A stretch of DNA of 64,000 nt from an uncultured Lachnospiraceae bacterium (GCA_910577045.1 CAJTLB010000005.1:1-64000); one strand, 5' to 3'; positions 41,094 through 50,588 are shown, counted from the first letter of the stretch. Numbers and translations are program-made. The notes: generated by a model not told the origin, from the letters alone.

Positions 41094-43406
41094 ATGAATT
41101 TACCAAGTAATTTTATTAGTGTAATCCAAAAATATGGGATCACTGAAAAAGACATTATTTTTGCAACCACAGCAGATTTTGATTCAGATTATCGTTTTGC
41201 AGATTCTATTGTGGCACTTACCAAAGAAAAATTAATTCTTGCCGCCTATGCTTATATAGAAAAAGCAGAATATCATTTTGGCGGTTACGGCGGCTGGCAG
41301 CCTAACCCCGCCTTACAAGGCGAACCTGCTATCCAAATTTTTGAGCTAAACCAAGTAGGGCAAATGGAAGTGGTTAGGCAAGTAGCATCTGGTATTCTTT
41401 TAGCTAAAATTAATGGCTTAGAACGGAATCTCTGCCATTTTTCCAATACTAGGATGGAATCTTTTTTGCGCCTTTGCCGGATAAAGCAAAAATTAGAAAA
41501 AGGGGAGGAAATCCGTAAAGAAGACTTAGATATAAAAAAAGGAAAAGAATGTTGCCCCAAATGTGGCATGATCTATCCTGACCAAGAACGTAAAGTCTGC
41601 CCAAAATGTATGGATAAAAAATCAATTTTATTTCGTATGTTATCCTACTTTAAGCCATATTGGAAACATCTTATATTTATGGTGTTATGTTACCTTGGCA
41701 CAGCCGGGCTAAACTTAATTTGGCCCTATTTAAGCGGCACTATCCTTTATGATAAAATATTGGCAAAAGATGAATCTTTCTTAGCTTTTTTACATATCCC
41801 GGCAGGCCGTTTTACAATTGCTTTAACCTTATTAGTATTTGCCATGGTTATAACGAAAATCAGTATACAGGCGCTTGGCATATTACAAGGGGTACTAACC
41901 GCAAAGATTGCGCCAGAAGTAGTAGCAACCTTAAAAAGCCAAGTATTTACTTCTATGGGAAAACTTTCTATTAGTTTTTATGCCAGGCGGCAAACAGGCG
42001 GGCTTATGACCAGGGTTTCCGATGATGCAGAAGAAATATCCAGTTTTTTTATTGATGGCCTTCCCTATTTTTTTATTAATGTTGCTACCTTTCTTGCCAC
42101 TTGTATTATTATGTTTTTACTAAACCCTTTATTGGCATTTGTATCCATTATGTTAATGCCTGCCCTTGTTATTATTAGTTATCGGATGATGCCGCATCTA
42201 TGGCATTATTATGGTAAACGCCACCGCGCTAACCGCAGCCTAAGGGGGCAGATGAATGAAAGTATTGTAGGTGCCCGTGTCGTAAAAGCTTTCGGCCAGC
42301 AGGAACAAGAAATGACCCGTTTTTCTAAAAATAATAAACGGGTAAGAATATCTGAGCTGGATATTGCACGTTATGACAACCGTTTTTTTGCTTTGTATGC
42401 CAGCGTAGAAAATATTATTAGTTTCTTAGTATGGGCAGTTGGCGGCGCTATGTTTATTGCCGGCTCCAATATCGAATTAGGCCTTGTTTTAACCTTTTCT
42501 GGCTATGTCGGCCAATTAAAAGGGCCATTAGAATTTATGTCCCGTATTATCCGCTGGTATACGAACTGTATGAACTCTGCACAACGTATGTTTGAAATTA
42601 TTGATGCTGTCCCAGAAGTAAAAGAAGCCGCCAATCCTGTACGCCCAGAAACTTTACATGGTGAAATTGAACTTAAAAATGTTACTTTTGGCTATGAGGC
42701 ACATAAACCTATTTTAAAAGATATTAGTTTCCATGTAAATGCTGGGGAGGTATTTGGCATTGTAGGCCGTTCTGGTGCTGGTAAATCCACGCTGGTAAAC
42801 CTTATTTCCCGCCTGTATGATGTACAGGAGGGGGAAATCCTAGTAGACGGCATTAATGTAAAACAATATGGCTTCCGGGAACTTAGGAAAAATGTAGCCA
42901 TGGTATCCCAAGAAACCTATATCTTTATGGGCACAGTAGCAGAAAATATAGCTTACGCCAGGCCGGATGCCACTATAGAAGAAATTATAAAAGCTGCAAT
43001 CCAGGCAAATGCGCATGATTTTATCTGTAAAATGCCAATGGGGTATAATACGCTTTTAGGTTCTTCCAGCCGTTCTCTTTCTGGTGGGGAAAAACAGAGA
43101 ATTTCTATTGCAAGGGCTATCTTAGCCGATCCAAAAATTTTAATTTTAGATGAAGCAACTTCCGCCGTAGATACAGAAACAGAACTTGCTATCCAAAAGT
43201 CATTAGAGCGTTTAGAGAAAGGCCGTACTGTCCTTTCCATTGCGCATCGGCTTTCTACTTTAAGAAACGCTACACACCTTATTGTATTAGATGATGGAAG
43301 GCTTACTGAATCAGGGACTCACCAAGAACTATTAGAAAAGAAAGGAACCTATTATAAATTAAGTGAACTTCAAACAAAAGCCTTAGCTATGCGAGGCATT
43401 GAATGA
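41094..43406 (+). CDS. ABC exporter half-transporter with N-terminal zinc-ribbon module
   Basis: The protein is about 770 residues. Residues 1-150 form a soluble beta-rich module with a PH-like look (VALTKEKLILAAYAY, IQIFELNQVGQMEVV). A zinc ribbon follows, CCPKCGMIYPD and VCPKCMDK near residues 158-180. Then comes a six-helix exporter membrane domain (from about 190) and an ATPase domain with Walker A GRSGAGKST, LSGGEKQR and ILDEATSAVD. The start is the ATG at 41094, with GGAGGG before it. It is followed by a DUF1854 gene and a second exporter of the same design, so a heterodimer is likely. The substrate is unknown. Confidence 0.88.
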   Translation: MNLPSNFISVIQKYGITEKDIIFATTADFDSDYRFADSIVALTKEKLILAAYAYIEKAEYHFGGYGGWQPNPALQGEPAIQIFELNQVGQMEVVRQVASGILLAKINGLERNLCHFSNTRMESFLRLCRIKQKLEKGEEIRKEDLDIKKGKECCPKCGMIYPDQERKVCPKCMDKKSILFRMLSYFKPYWKHLIFMVLCYLGTAGLNLIWPYLSGTILYDKILAKDESFLAFLHIPAGRFTIALTLLVFAMVITKISIQALGILQGVLTAKIAPEVVATLKSQVFTSMGKLSISFYARRQTGGLMTRVSDDAEEISSFFIDGLPYFFINVATFLATCIIMFLLNPLLAFVSIMLMPALVIISYRMMPHLWHYYGKRHRANRSLRGQMNESIVGARVVKAFGQQEQEMTRFSKNNKRVRISELDIARYDNRFFALYASVENIISFLVWAVGGAMFIAGSNIELGLVLTFSGYVGQLKGPLEFMSRIIRWYTNCMNSAQRMFEIIDAVPEVKEAANPVRPETLHGEIELKNVTFGYEAHKPILKDISFHVNAGEVFGIVGRSGAGKSTLVNLISRLYDVQEGEILVDGINVKQYGFRELRKNVAMVSQETYIFMGTVAENIAYARPDATIEEIIKAAIQANAHDFICKMPMGYNTLLGSSSRSLSGGEKQRISIARAILADPKILILDEATSAVDTETELAIQKSLERLEKGRTVLSIAHRLSTLRNATHLIVLDDGRLTESGTHQELLEKKGTYYKLSELQTKALAMRGIE

Positions 43407-43419
43407 AAGGAGAAATACT

Positions 43420-43995
43420 ATGGCGGGAGATAACCACAAACCTGATCTGCTAGATCTACACGAATTTGATGAAGAAGCATTAAAAGCAGAATCAGCCGAA
43501 TTGTTAGAAATGCACTTTTTAACGGGGGATAACGCTTTATTCTACCGGACAGACGGCGGTTTTGTCGGGTTAAAAACAAAAGAAAAAGAATACGCGCGGG
43601 TAGGGGTATATCTTACTTTTCCCCTTACTAACCCAGAGGAATTTATCTCTATCCGGGAATCCGATGAAAAGGCAAAAGAAATTGGCATTGTAGAAAAGAT
43701 TTCCAACCTTCCTAAAGATCAGCAGGAAATGTTAAGGGAACAGATTAAACTGCGATATTTTATGCCAGTTATTACTAAGGTATTAGACATTAAAGACGAA
43801 TACGGTTTTGCCTATTGGAATGTAATAACCACTTTTGGGGCTTGCCGCTTTACTACCCAGGTAAGCCGGGATGCTGTTATTAACCTTACGGATTCTAGGC
43901 TAATGGTAACAGATATTGATGGGAACCGATATGAAATTCCTGATTTTTACCATCTTAGTGTAATGGAACGGAAAAAACTGGATTTATTTATTTAA
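43420..43995 (+). CDS. DUF1854 domain protein
   Basis: The protein is about 191 residues, soluble, with no known catalytic motif. It has the features of DUF1854: an acidic N-terminus, GGFVGLKTKEKEYARVGVYLTFPLTNPEEFISIR, and the C-terminal FGACRFTTQVSRDAVINLTDSRLMVTDIDGNRYEIPDF. DUF1854 proteins elsewhere are encoded beside ABC exporters, and in some bacteria are linked to cyanophycin genes, but no cyanophycin synthetase is seen here. AAGGAG precedes the ATG. It lies 13 bases after one exporter gene and 13 before the other, so it is probably a stoichiometric partner. Confidence 0.8.
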   Translation: MAGDNHKPDLLDLHEFDEEALKAESAELLEMHFLTGDNALFYRTDGGFVGLKTKEKEYARVGVYLTFPLTNPEEFISIRESDEKAKEIGIVEKISNLPKDQQEMLREQIKLRYFMPVITKVLDIKDEYGFAYWNVITTFGACRFTTQVSRDAVINLTDSRLMVTDIDGNRYEIPDFYHLSVMERKKLDLFI

Positions 43996-44008
43996 AACGG
44001 GGGAATTT

Positions 44009-46264
44009 ATGAAACTATTGTATACATTAAGTGAGCCGCAGAAAAAAGCTTTGGCTCTTTATAATGGGGAAACAATACGTTACTGTGTCCCTATTGACTT
44101 AACTTTTGATAATCAAATAAAACAGGCGCATGAAACTTATGCAGAAACTACTTTCCTTATTGTCACTACCAAGCGTTTAGTCGTATTAGAAAAAGAAACT
44201 ATTACCTCTGATTTTTTCCTTTCTGATTGTGAAAAAATTAAATGCGAACACCAAGTAAACAGTGGTATTGTTACAGCCACCTTAAAAAACCCAAACCAAA
44301 ATAAAGAAACTGCAGAAAATAGTATTTGTGTGGCACGCTTTTCTATGCGGCATATTATCCGGGTCTCTTATGTTGTCCGCGGCGCACAGACCATTATTCA
44401 TTCCTTGCAAAAAGGAATAGATGCCGATAAGGCTGAAGTAGTAGTTAGCCGGGAATTTGAAAAATATTGTGAAAAGTGTGGCCGTGCCCTTCCAGGAACC
44501 AGTAAATGCCCTTTTTGTGAAGGCAGGGCAGATATTTTTAAAAAATTTATAGCCCTATGTGACGGATATATAGGAAAACTCTTATTTATCTCCTTGCTTA
44601 TGGCGCTAATTGCTATTGTACACCTAGTAGTCCCTATGGTACAACGTAATTTTATTGACAATACTATGTCCACTGGGAATGGTTCTTGGAACGACCTTTT
44701 TCTATTTATTGGGGCTAACCTTTTCCTTTTAGTTGCTGGTATCTTATTGGAAGTATACCGCTATTGGCAATGCGCTTCCCTTGGTTCTGCTTTAAGTTTA
44801 TCTTTACGGAAAAAATTATACTACAAAATACAGTCCCTTTCCCTTTCCTATATTAATAGCAGAAAGCCCGGCGACCTAATGAACCGCGTCTCCAATGACA
44901 CCAACCATATCCGTAAATTTATGGAGGAAGTATTTGGGGAAATGTTTTCTACTTTGCTTACCATGTTTGTTTCTCTAATTATGATGATGTTAATTAGCTG
45001 GAAAATGACATTATTATCTATGGTATTTATTGTAGTGGTTTTCGCTGCAACCAGGATGTTTTGGCATTATATGCGGCGTCTCTTTAATAAGCAACGGCGG
45101 CAAAACGATTTGCTTGCCAGCAGCCTGCAAGATATTATTTCTGGCATGAGGATTGTAAAATCTTTTGGAAAAGAAGAAGAAGAGGCAAAACGTTTCCAAA
45201 AGAAAACAGCGGCCTATGCCAAAATCAGCAAAACAAATGAAACTTTTTGGGCTATTTTCTTCCCAATTATGAATTTTTTCTTAGGTTCTGGCACTTATAT
45301 TGCTGTATATTTTGGCGGCATAGACGTATTACATGGGAACTTGACCCTAGGGCAGCTTGTACAATTTATTACTTACTGTGGCTATCTATTTGGGCCATTA
45401 AACTGGATGACTAACCTTCCTAAAGCAATGATGCAGATGGTAACTTGCCTTAACCGTATCTACGACATATTAGACGAACAACCTATGATTATTGATCAAC
45501 AGGACAGTAAATCCTTCCCTATTGACGGAGCTTTTACTTTTGAAGATGTATCCTTTGGCTACCACACCTATGAACCTGTATTAGAAAATATTAACTTTCA
45601 AGTAAAACCTGGCGAAATGATTGGCTTAGTAGGTTCTTCTGGCACAGGCAAATCTACCTTAATTAATTTAATTATGCGCTTATATGATGTAGACCAAGGG
45701 CGGATTACAATAGATGGCGTAGATTTACGGGATATTAAATCCGAAAGCCTCCACTCCCAAATTGGGGTTGTACTTCAAGAGACTTTCCTATTTTCTGGCA
45801 GTATACTGGCTAATATCCGTTTTGCTAAACAAAATGCCACCCTTTCCGAAGTAATCCAAGCTGCAAAAGCTGCCAATGCACATGATTTTATTTGTAAAAC
45901 CCCAGATGGATATAATACTTATGTAGGGGAACATGGCTATAATTTATCTGGTGGGGAACGGCAGAGAATTGCCATTGCTAGGGCAATTTTAAATAACCCA
46001 CGCTTGCTTATTTTAGATGAAGCCACATCAGCCCTTGACACAGAAAGTGAATTTTTAATCCAGCAGGCACTAGAACGCCTTATCAAAGGAAGGACTACCT
46101 TCGCTATTGCACACCGGCTTTCTACCTTACGTAATGCCGACCGGCTTGTTGTTATTGATAAACATGGAATTGCTGAAATTGGGACACATAATGAACTTTT
46201 AGAAAAAAAAGGCATTTACTATGGGCTAGTAACTGCACAATTAAAGATGGCAGAAGGGAAATAA
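44009..46264 (+). CDS. Second ABC exporter half-transporter with N-terminal zinc ribbon
   Basis: This 751-residue protein has the same layout as the first exporter. An N-terminal PH-like module (about 1-150; TFLIVTTKRLVVLEKET, IKCEHQVNSGIVTATL) precedes a zinc ribbon (YCEKCGRALPG and CPFCEGR, about 154-172). A six-helix membrane domain and an ATPase domain with Walker A GSSGTGKST, LSGGERQR and ILDEATSALD follow. Both nucleotide sites look catalytically complete, unlike many heterodimeric exporters in which one is degenerate. GGGGG precedes the ATG. A bidirectional terminator follows. Confidence 0.88.
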   Translation: MKLLYTLSEPQKKALALYNGETIRYCVPIDLTFDNQIKQAHETYAETTFLIVTTKRLVVLEKETITSDFFLSDCEKIKCEHQVNSGIVTATLKNPNQNKETAENSICVARFSMRHIIRVSYVVRGAQTIIHSLQKGIDADKAEVVVSREFEKYCEKCGRALPGTSKCPFCEGRADIFKKFIALCDGYIGKLLFISLLMALIAIVHLVVPMVQRNFIDNTMSTGNGSWNDLFLFIGANLFLLVAGILLEVYRYWQCASLGSALSLSLRKKLYYKIQSLSLSYINSRKPGDLMNRVSNDTNHIRKFMEEVFGEMFSTLLTMFVSLIMMMLISWKMTLLSMVFIVVVFAATRMFWHYMRRLFNKQRRQNDLLASSLQDIISGMRIVKSFGKEEEEAKRFQKKTAAYAKISKTNETFWAIFFPIMNFFLGSGTYIAVYFGGIDVLHGNLTLGQLVQFITYCGYLFGPLNWMTNLPKAMMQMVTCLNRIYDILDEQPMIIDQQDSKSFPIDGAFTFEDVSFGYHTYEPVLENINFQVKPGEMIGLVGSSGTGKSTLINLIMRLYDVDQGRITIDGVDLRDIKSESLHSQIGVVLQETFLFSGSILANIRFAKQNATLSEVIQAAKAANAHDFICKTPDGYNTYVGEHGYNLSGGERQRIAIARAILNNPRLLILDEATSALDTESEFLIQQALERLIKGRTTFAIAHRLSTLRNADRLVVIDKHGIAEIGTHNELLEKKGIYYGLVTAQLKMAEGK

Positions 46265-46291
46265 AAATGGTAATCCATTCATTATAACTGT

Positions 46292-46325
46292 AAAGAACCA
46301 GCAGGAATTTTTTTGCTGGTTCTTT
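46292..46325. terminator. Bidirectional terminator between convergent genes
   Basis: AAAGAACCAGCA (46292-46303) and TGCTGGTTCTTT (46314-46325) form a perfect 12-bp stem around a 10-base loop, with A-rich and T-rich flanks. It lies between the convergent ABC operon and the PfkB gene and can serve both. Confidence 0.85.
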
Positions 46326-46334
46326 ATTTCCTTT

Positions 46335-47240
46335 CTACCCTATTTGCCCCAAAATTTTTTCTATTTCCTCTTTTGTCGCCAGCCATTCTGAAAATGCAGT
46401 TGCACTCCCGGCGGATACTGCCTTTTTTAGTGCATAAAAATAATCTTTTTTCTCTACCCATCCTGCCAAAAATCCTGCAACCATAGAATCCCCTGCGCCA
46501 ACACTATTTTTCACTTCTCCTTTTGGTGCTGGCATATAATAAATATTTCCTTCCTCTGTTAATAAAATAGCCCCTTCACTAGCCATTGATACTAAAATAT
46601 TCCTAGCACCCATTTCCCTTACTTTTTGTGCATAAGCGGTTACTTCTTGTTTTGTCCTACATTCCACATGGAACAACCCACCTAATTCATATTGGTTTGG
46701 TTTTACTAAAAAAGGCTGGAACTCCAATGTTTGGGATAACAACTCTTTTTCTGCGTCAATTACAAATAAAATTCCTTTTCCAGCCAATGGCTTTATTATT
46801 TTTTTATAACTGTCCATTGGCATAGAATTTGGTATACTTCCTGCTAATACCAGAATGTCACCTTTTTTTAATTGGTTTAGCTTTTGGTACAATTCCTTAA
46901 TTTCTTTTTCTTTTATTTCTGGCCCACAACCGTTTATTTCTGTCTCTTGATTTGATTTTAATTTTAGGTTAATCCTAGAACACCCACAAGGGACGTGGAT
47001 AAGCTCGCTCCTTACCCCTGCCTGTTTTACCTGCCTCTCTATTTCCTTCCCTGTAAATCCTGCAATAAAACCTAACGCTGTATTATCCACTCCCATGTTT
47101 TTAAGTACCATAGAGACATTAAGCCCCTTCCCTCCTGGAAACATAGATTCTGAAACAGCCCTATTTACTTCTCCTACCCTAAATTCCTTAACTGAAACGA
47201 TATAATCAATAGACGGGTTCCATGTTATTGTATAAATCAT
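46335..47240 (-). CDS. 1-phosphofructokinase-type PfkB sugar kinase
   Basis: This 301-residue ribokinase-fold enzyme has the N-terminal substrate motif FPGGKGLNVS and the C-terminal anion-hole/catalytic motif VGAGDSMVAGF (base Asp251), plus VLAGSIPN. The opening YTITWNPSIDYIV is typical of fructose-1-phosphate kinase and tagatose-6-phosphate kinase (FruK/LacC). The exact substrate is uncertain because no fructose PTS or FruR gene is adjacent. It stands alone, convergent on the ABC operon. Confidence 0.8.
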   Translation of the reverse strand: MIYTITWNPSIDYIVSVKEFRVGEVNRAVSESMFPGGKGLNVSMVLKNMGVDNTALGFIAGFTGKEIERQVKQAGVRSELIHVPCGCSRINLKLKSNQETEINGCGPEIKEKEIKELYQKLNQLKKGDILVLAGSIPNSMPMDSYKKIIKPLAGKGILFVIDAEKELLSQTLEFQPFLVKPNQYELGGLFHVECRTKQEVTAYAQKVREMGARNILVSMASEGAILLTEEGNIYYMPAPKGEVKNSVGAGDSMVAGFLAGWVEKKDYFYALKKAVSAGSATAFSEWLATKEEIEKILGQIG

Positions 47241-47297
47241 TCTTTATTCCTTTCTTCTTTCAGGCACAATATTTAAACTTTCTTAAGTAAGAATTTC

Positions 47298-47326
47298 TTG
47301 CAAGCTTCCCTTCCTTGCGGTAAAAT
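47298..47326 (+). promoter_or_regulatory. Promoter of the Ig-like lipoprotein gene
   Basis: TTGCAA (47298-47303), a 17-base spacer and TAAAAT (47321-47326) lie 47 bases before the start codon. Confidence 0.45.
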
Positions 47327-47330
47327 AGAA

Positions 47331-47366
47331 CCAGCTTAACGTTTATCACACTAAGCTGGAAAGGAG
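47331..47366 (+). promoter_or_regulatory. 5' UTR hairpin abutting the ribosome site
   Basis: CCAGCTTA (47331-47338) and TAAGCTGG (47352-47359) form a perfect 8-bp stem directly followed by the ribosome site AAAGGAG (47360-47366). The hairpin begins about 5 bases after the -10, so it forms the very 5' end of the transcript. It may stabilise the mRNA or tune initiation. Confidence 0.5.
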
Positions 47367-47373
47367 TCCTATT

Positions 47374-48033
47374 ATGAAAAAATTAAAATATATCCTTTTA
47401 GGTACGGCTGTTATTTGTTTACTAACTTCTTGTGCAAAAGATAAACCAGCCGTCAATAACCGCCCTACTCTTCCGCCCTCTACTAACTCCACGGTTACAC
47501 AGCAGACTACATCAAATATCCGTGTCTCTATTGATAATATTACTTCTTCTGTAGGGGAAGAAATTGACTTTATTGGGGCAATCCGTTCTGCCGAAAATAT
47601 GGAAATCAGCCGATCTATGATTTACGTAGATTCTTCCTCCGTGGACAGCAATACACCAGGGACATACGAGGCTTATTATACCTTCGACTATTTAGGGACC
47701 ACGATTATTAGCTCCAATAAAATTACCATTGTGGACAACCAAGAGGCTACAGAACCTAATACAGATGCCATCTCTACAGATGTTGCGCCAGAAGAACAAG
47801 AATTTCCTGATGCCTTAATTACTTTAACAAATGGCACTGTAGCATCCATTAAATGTACTTCTGCCCGTTATATTGTAGAGACTTTTACAGAAGAATCCTA
47901 TTTTGAAGAAAAAGGGTTTACTTTTCTAAATTCTAAATTAAAGATATTATTTAACACAGGTGAGACACAAGTAATTGAAACTGTAGTTACACGGGTACAG
48001 CCGCAGGAGCCTGCGGCTACTCCCCAGCCGTAA
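47374..48033 (+). CDS. Lipoprotein with a bacterial Ig-like domain
   Basis: This 219-residue protein has a lipoprotein signal with lipobox LLTSC (Cys20), then a Pro/Thr/Ser/Asn-rich linker. Next is a segment (about 50-125) with the pattern of a bacterial Ig-like domain (SVGEEIDFIGAIRSAENMEIS, NTPGTYEAYYTFDYLG, KITIVDN), and a second beta-rich domain. It would be anchored on the outer face of the membrane. Its last 17 bases overlap the 3' end of the convergent LCP gene. The role is unknown; cell-wall association is plausible from its position. Confidence 0.75.
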   Translation: MKKLKYILLGTAVICLLTSCAKDKPAVNNRPTLPPSTNSTVTQQTTSNIRVSIDNITSSVGEEIDFIGAIRSAENMEISRSMIYVDSSSVDSNTPGTYEAYYTFDYLGTTIISSNKITIVDNQEATEPNTDAISTDVAPEEQEFPDALITLTNGTVASIKCTSARYIVETFTEESYFEEKGFTFLNSKLKILFNTGETQVIETVVTRVQPQEPAATPQP

Positions 48034-49114
48034 GCCCTGTTTCTTCCTTTATTTTCTCACTAATTGCTTTTACGCTGCTAGATACTTGATATTCTTCTGC
48101 CCCAAACAGCCATGCGTGAAGTTCTGCTACATTTTTCTCTAAATTCAATGGTATTACACAGTCCCCTTTCTTTCCCATTACCTTACTTTGCAATTCAAAA
48201 GGAAAACCTGTATTATCTGCCAATTCATACTTTGCTACATCTTTTGCTAAACTATAGATTTCTGAAATTTCCAGACTCGTTGAAATATTAGGGAATACCT
48301 TATCTATTAATGAATTTAATGTAAATAAATCGGCTTTTTTAGCTTTTTCTACAATTTTTGAAATCACCAAACGCTGCCGTTCTGTCCTTCGGTAATCGTC
48401 CCCTTTTGTTTGGCGGATACGGCAGTATGAGGTTGCTTGTAGCCCATTTAGATGCACCAGCCCTGTTTCATATAATGGGACAATCTTCTTTCCAGTTATT
48501 TTACTTGTTTCTGTCATATATCCATTAATATATTCCCTTTCATATTCATTAATTTCTATGTCAATCCCGCCAAGTGTGTCAATTGTATCGATTAATGCTG
48601 AAAAATTTACTGATACATAATCCGTAATATCCAAATCTAGGTTTGTATTCATTAAATTAATAGACATTTTCGGGCCGCCATAAAAATATGCCAAATTGGA
48701 TTTATCATAATAAGCATTTTCTTCTCTTGGGATTAATAAAAAAGTATCCCGGTATACACTGACAATTTTAACCTGGTGTGTTTTATTGTTAATACTTGCA
48801 ATCATCATTGTGTCGCTCCGGTTCCCATCCCCTAAACTTTCATCACGGGAATCTATCCCAAATAAAGCAATATTTGTATATTCCTTTAATACCACATTTT
48901 CTTTTACTTCTTCATTAAAAATTAATTCCTTATCTGGATCAATAGGGCTAATATCTAATTTACTAAATTTTAATGCCATATAAGCGGCAACAAATAGTAA
49001 AACTAAAAGCACCCCTTCAAAAACTAACAATATTCTTTTACGTTTCCGCCTTCTTGCCTTTCTTTTAGCGGCACGTTTCTTTTTTTGTTCTTGAGTGTAT
49101 TCTTTCTTAGCCAT
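48017..49114 (-). CDS. LytR-CpsA-Psr family glycopolymer ligase
   Basis: This 365-residue LCP protein has a short, highly basic cytoplasmic N-terminus (KKKRAAKRKARRRKRKR), one membrane helix (about 28-48), and an extracellular LCP domain. Conserved segments are IALFGIDSRDE, NRSDTMMIASIN, VSVYRDTFL, INLMNTNLDLDITDYVSVNF and the Arg-rich SYCRIRQTKGDDYRRTERQR. LCP enzymes attach lipid-linked glycopolymers to peptidoglycan, which fits the polysaccharide genes around it. The start is 9 bases after the initiating transferase gene. Confidence 0.92.
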   Translation of the reverse strand: MAKKEYTQEQKKKRAAKRKARRRKRKRILLVFEGVLLVLLFVAAYMALKFSKLDISPIDPDKELIFNEEVKENVVLKEYTNIALFGIDSRDESLGDGNRSDTMMIASINNKTHQVKIVSVYRDTFLLIPREENAYYDKSNLAYFYGGPKMSINLMNTNLDLDITDYVSVNFSALIDTIDTLGGIDIEINEYEREYINGYMTETSKITGKKIVPLYETGLVHLNGLQATSYCRIRQTKGDDYRRTERQRLVISKIVEKAKKADLFTLNSLIDKVFPNISTSLEISEIYSLAKDVAKYELADNTGFPFELQSKVMGKKGDCVIPLNLEKNVAELHAWLFGAEEYQVSSSVKAISEKIKEETGLTAGE

Positions 49115-49123
49115 ATAATCCTC

Positions 49124-50533
49124 CTAATAGGCATTTTTATTAATAAACCCTTTAAATAACGTAAGAAATAAGATTTTTATATCTAACCCCATTGTCCAAT
49201 TTTCAATATAATATAAATCGCAGTCAATCCTTTTACGGATAGAAGTGTCCCCGCGGTAGCCATTAATCTGTGCCCATCCGGTCATTCCCGGGCGGACTTG
49301 GTGTTTTACCATATATCTTGGAATTTCTTCCCTGAATTTTTCCACATAAAAGGGCCTCTCTGGCCTTGGCCCTACTAGGCTCATATTTCCAATTAATACA
49401 TTATAAAACTGCGGCATCTCATCAATACTAAATTTTCGTATAATCTTCCCTATTGGGGTGACACGTGGATCATTCTGTTTTGTCCATCCATTCTTTTCTT
49501 CTTTCACTTCCATCGAACGGAATTTATACATTTTAAACGGCCTATTATGCAGCCCTACACGCTCTTGGGAATAAATAATTGGGCCTGGCGATGTAAGTTT
49601 TATTAAAAAAGCAACACATACCATAATTGGAGAAAATAAGATAAGGCAAAAAATTGCCCCTACTATATCCATAGCCCTTTTTAGCATTTGATTGATTGTA
49701 TTGGTTAATGGGACATGGCGGATATTAATTACTGGAAGCCCCAATAAATCTTCTGTATATGGCTTTGTTGGTATAATATGGTTATAGTCTGGGATAAACT
49801 TGGTATGTACACCAGACTTTTCACACATATTCACAATTTCTTCTAACCTAGCATATTCATTAATACTAAGCGTAATAGCAATTTCATCTAATTTATTTTC
49901 TGGCAAAATTACCATTAAATTATCAATTGTGCCAAGTACCCGGATTCCTTTGTATTCTGTCCCTGCTTCTACCTTATCATCTAAAATTCCCCGCACGACA
50001 TACCCCCATTGTGGGTTGGATTCAATACGGTCAATATATCCTTCTGCTGCACGGCTGTAGCCTACCAGCAAAATATGTTTTAGGTTAAAGCCCCTTTCCC
50101 GCATAGAACGGAGCACATAACGGATTGCATTTCTTCCTAGTGTTTCAAATATAATATTAATCGCATAAAAAATGGCTATCATCCATCTAGAAAAATCAGG
50201 AAGTTCAATTAAATATAATACTACAATAAAAATAGACAAACCTACTGTATTTGCCTTAATAATATTAGAAAATTCCAGCCGCCTTCCTTGTACCCGTTTA
50301 GGCGTATACAAACGGAATGCTGTATATAAAAACAAATAAGCAGGTACAATTAAAAGCAGTGGAAACATATAAACTGCTGTACTTAAGCGTTCTGACTCCT
50401 CTGTAATTGGAAAAATCCCGGATTCCAGACGAATATAATAGGCAAGCAGATAAGAAACTGCCGTAATACAGGCATCCATTACTACATGGAACCTATTAAA
50501 ATATTTCTGATTATCCTTTATCAAGCTTTCCAC
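49124..50533 (-). CDS. Initiating sugar-phosphate transferase (WcaJ/CpsE type)
   Basis: This 469-residue membrane enzyme transfers a sugar phosphate, often glucose-1-phosphate, to undecaprenyl phosphate to start repeat-unit assembly. Four N-terminal helices and a CoA-binding-like domain (GYSRAAEGYIDRIESNP) precede the catalytic PglC-type domain. The catalytic domain begins KRAMDIVGAIFCLILFSP and has YSQERVGLHNRPFKMYKFRSM, KFSIDEMPQFYNVL and VRPGMTGWAQING. The start is GTG with AAGGAG before it. It is co-transcribed with the LCP gene behind a promoter at 50560-50588. Confidence 0.92.
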   Translation of the reverse strand: MESLIKDNQKYFNRFHVVMDACITAVSYLLAYYIRLESGIFPITEESERLSTAVYMFPLLLIVPAYLFLYTAFRLYTPKRVQGRRLEFSNIIKANTVGLSIFIVVLYLIELPDFSRWMIAIFYAINIIFETLGRNAIRYVLRSMRERGFNLKHILLVGYSRAAEGYIDRIESNPQWGYVVRGILDDKVEAGTEYKGIRVLGTIDNLMVILPENKLDEIAITLSINEYARLEEIVNMCEKSGVHTKFIPDYNHIIPTKPYTEDLLGLPVINIRHVPLTNTINQMLKRAMDIVGAIFCLILFSPIMVCVAFLIKLTSPGPIIYSQERVGLHNRPFKMYKFRSMEVKEEKNGWTKQNDPRVTPIGKIIRKFSIDEMPQFYNVLIGNMSLVGPRPERPFYVEKFREEIPRYMVKHQVRPGMTGWAQINGYRGDTSIRKRIDCDLYYIENWTMGLDIKILFLTLFKGFINKNAY

Positions 50534-50559
50534 CCGGCTCCTTTCCCTTATTTCGTACT

Positions 50560-50588
50560 ATCATACAACTTTCCCTATAAAAGTACAA
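50560..50588 (-). promoter_or_regulatory. Promoter of the transferase / LCP genes
   Basis: On the minus strand TTGTAC (50583-50588), a 17-base spacer and TATGAT (50560-50565) lie 27 bases before the GTG start. It is a moderate sigma-A match. Confidence 0.4.

Noticed and set aside
41285..41569. Minus-strand frames opposite the ABC exporter genes.
   Set aside because: They are shadows of strongly conserved ATPase and membrane domains and lack start signals.
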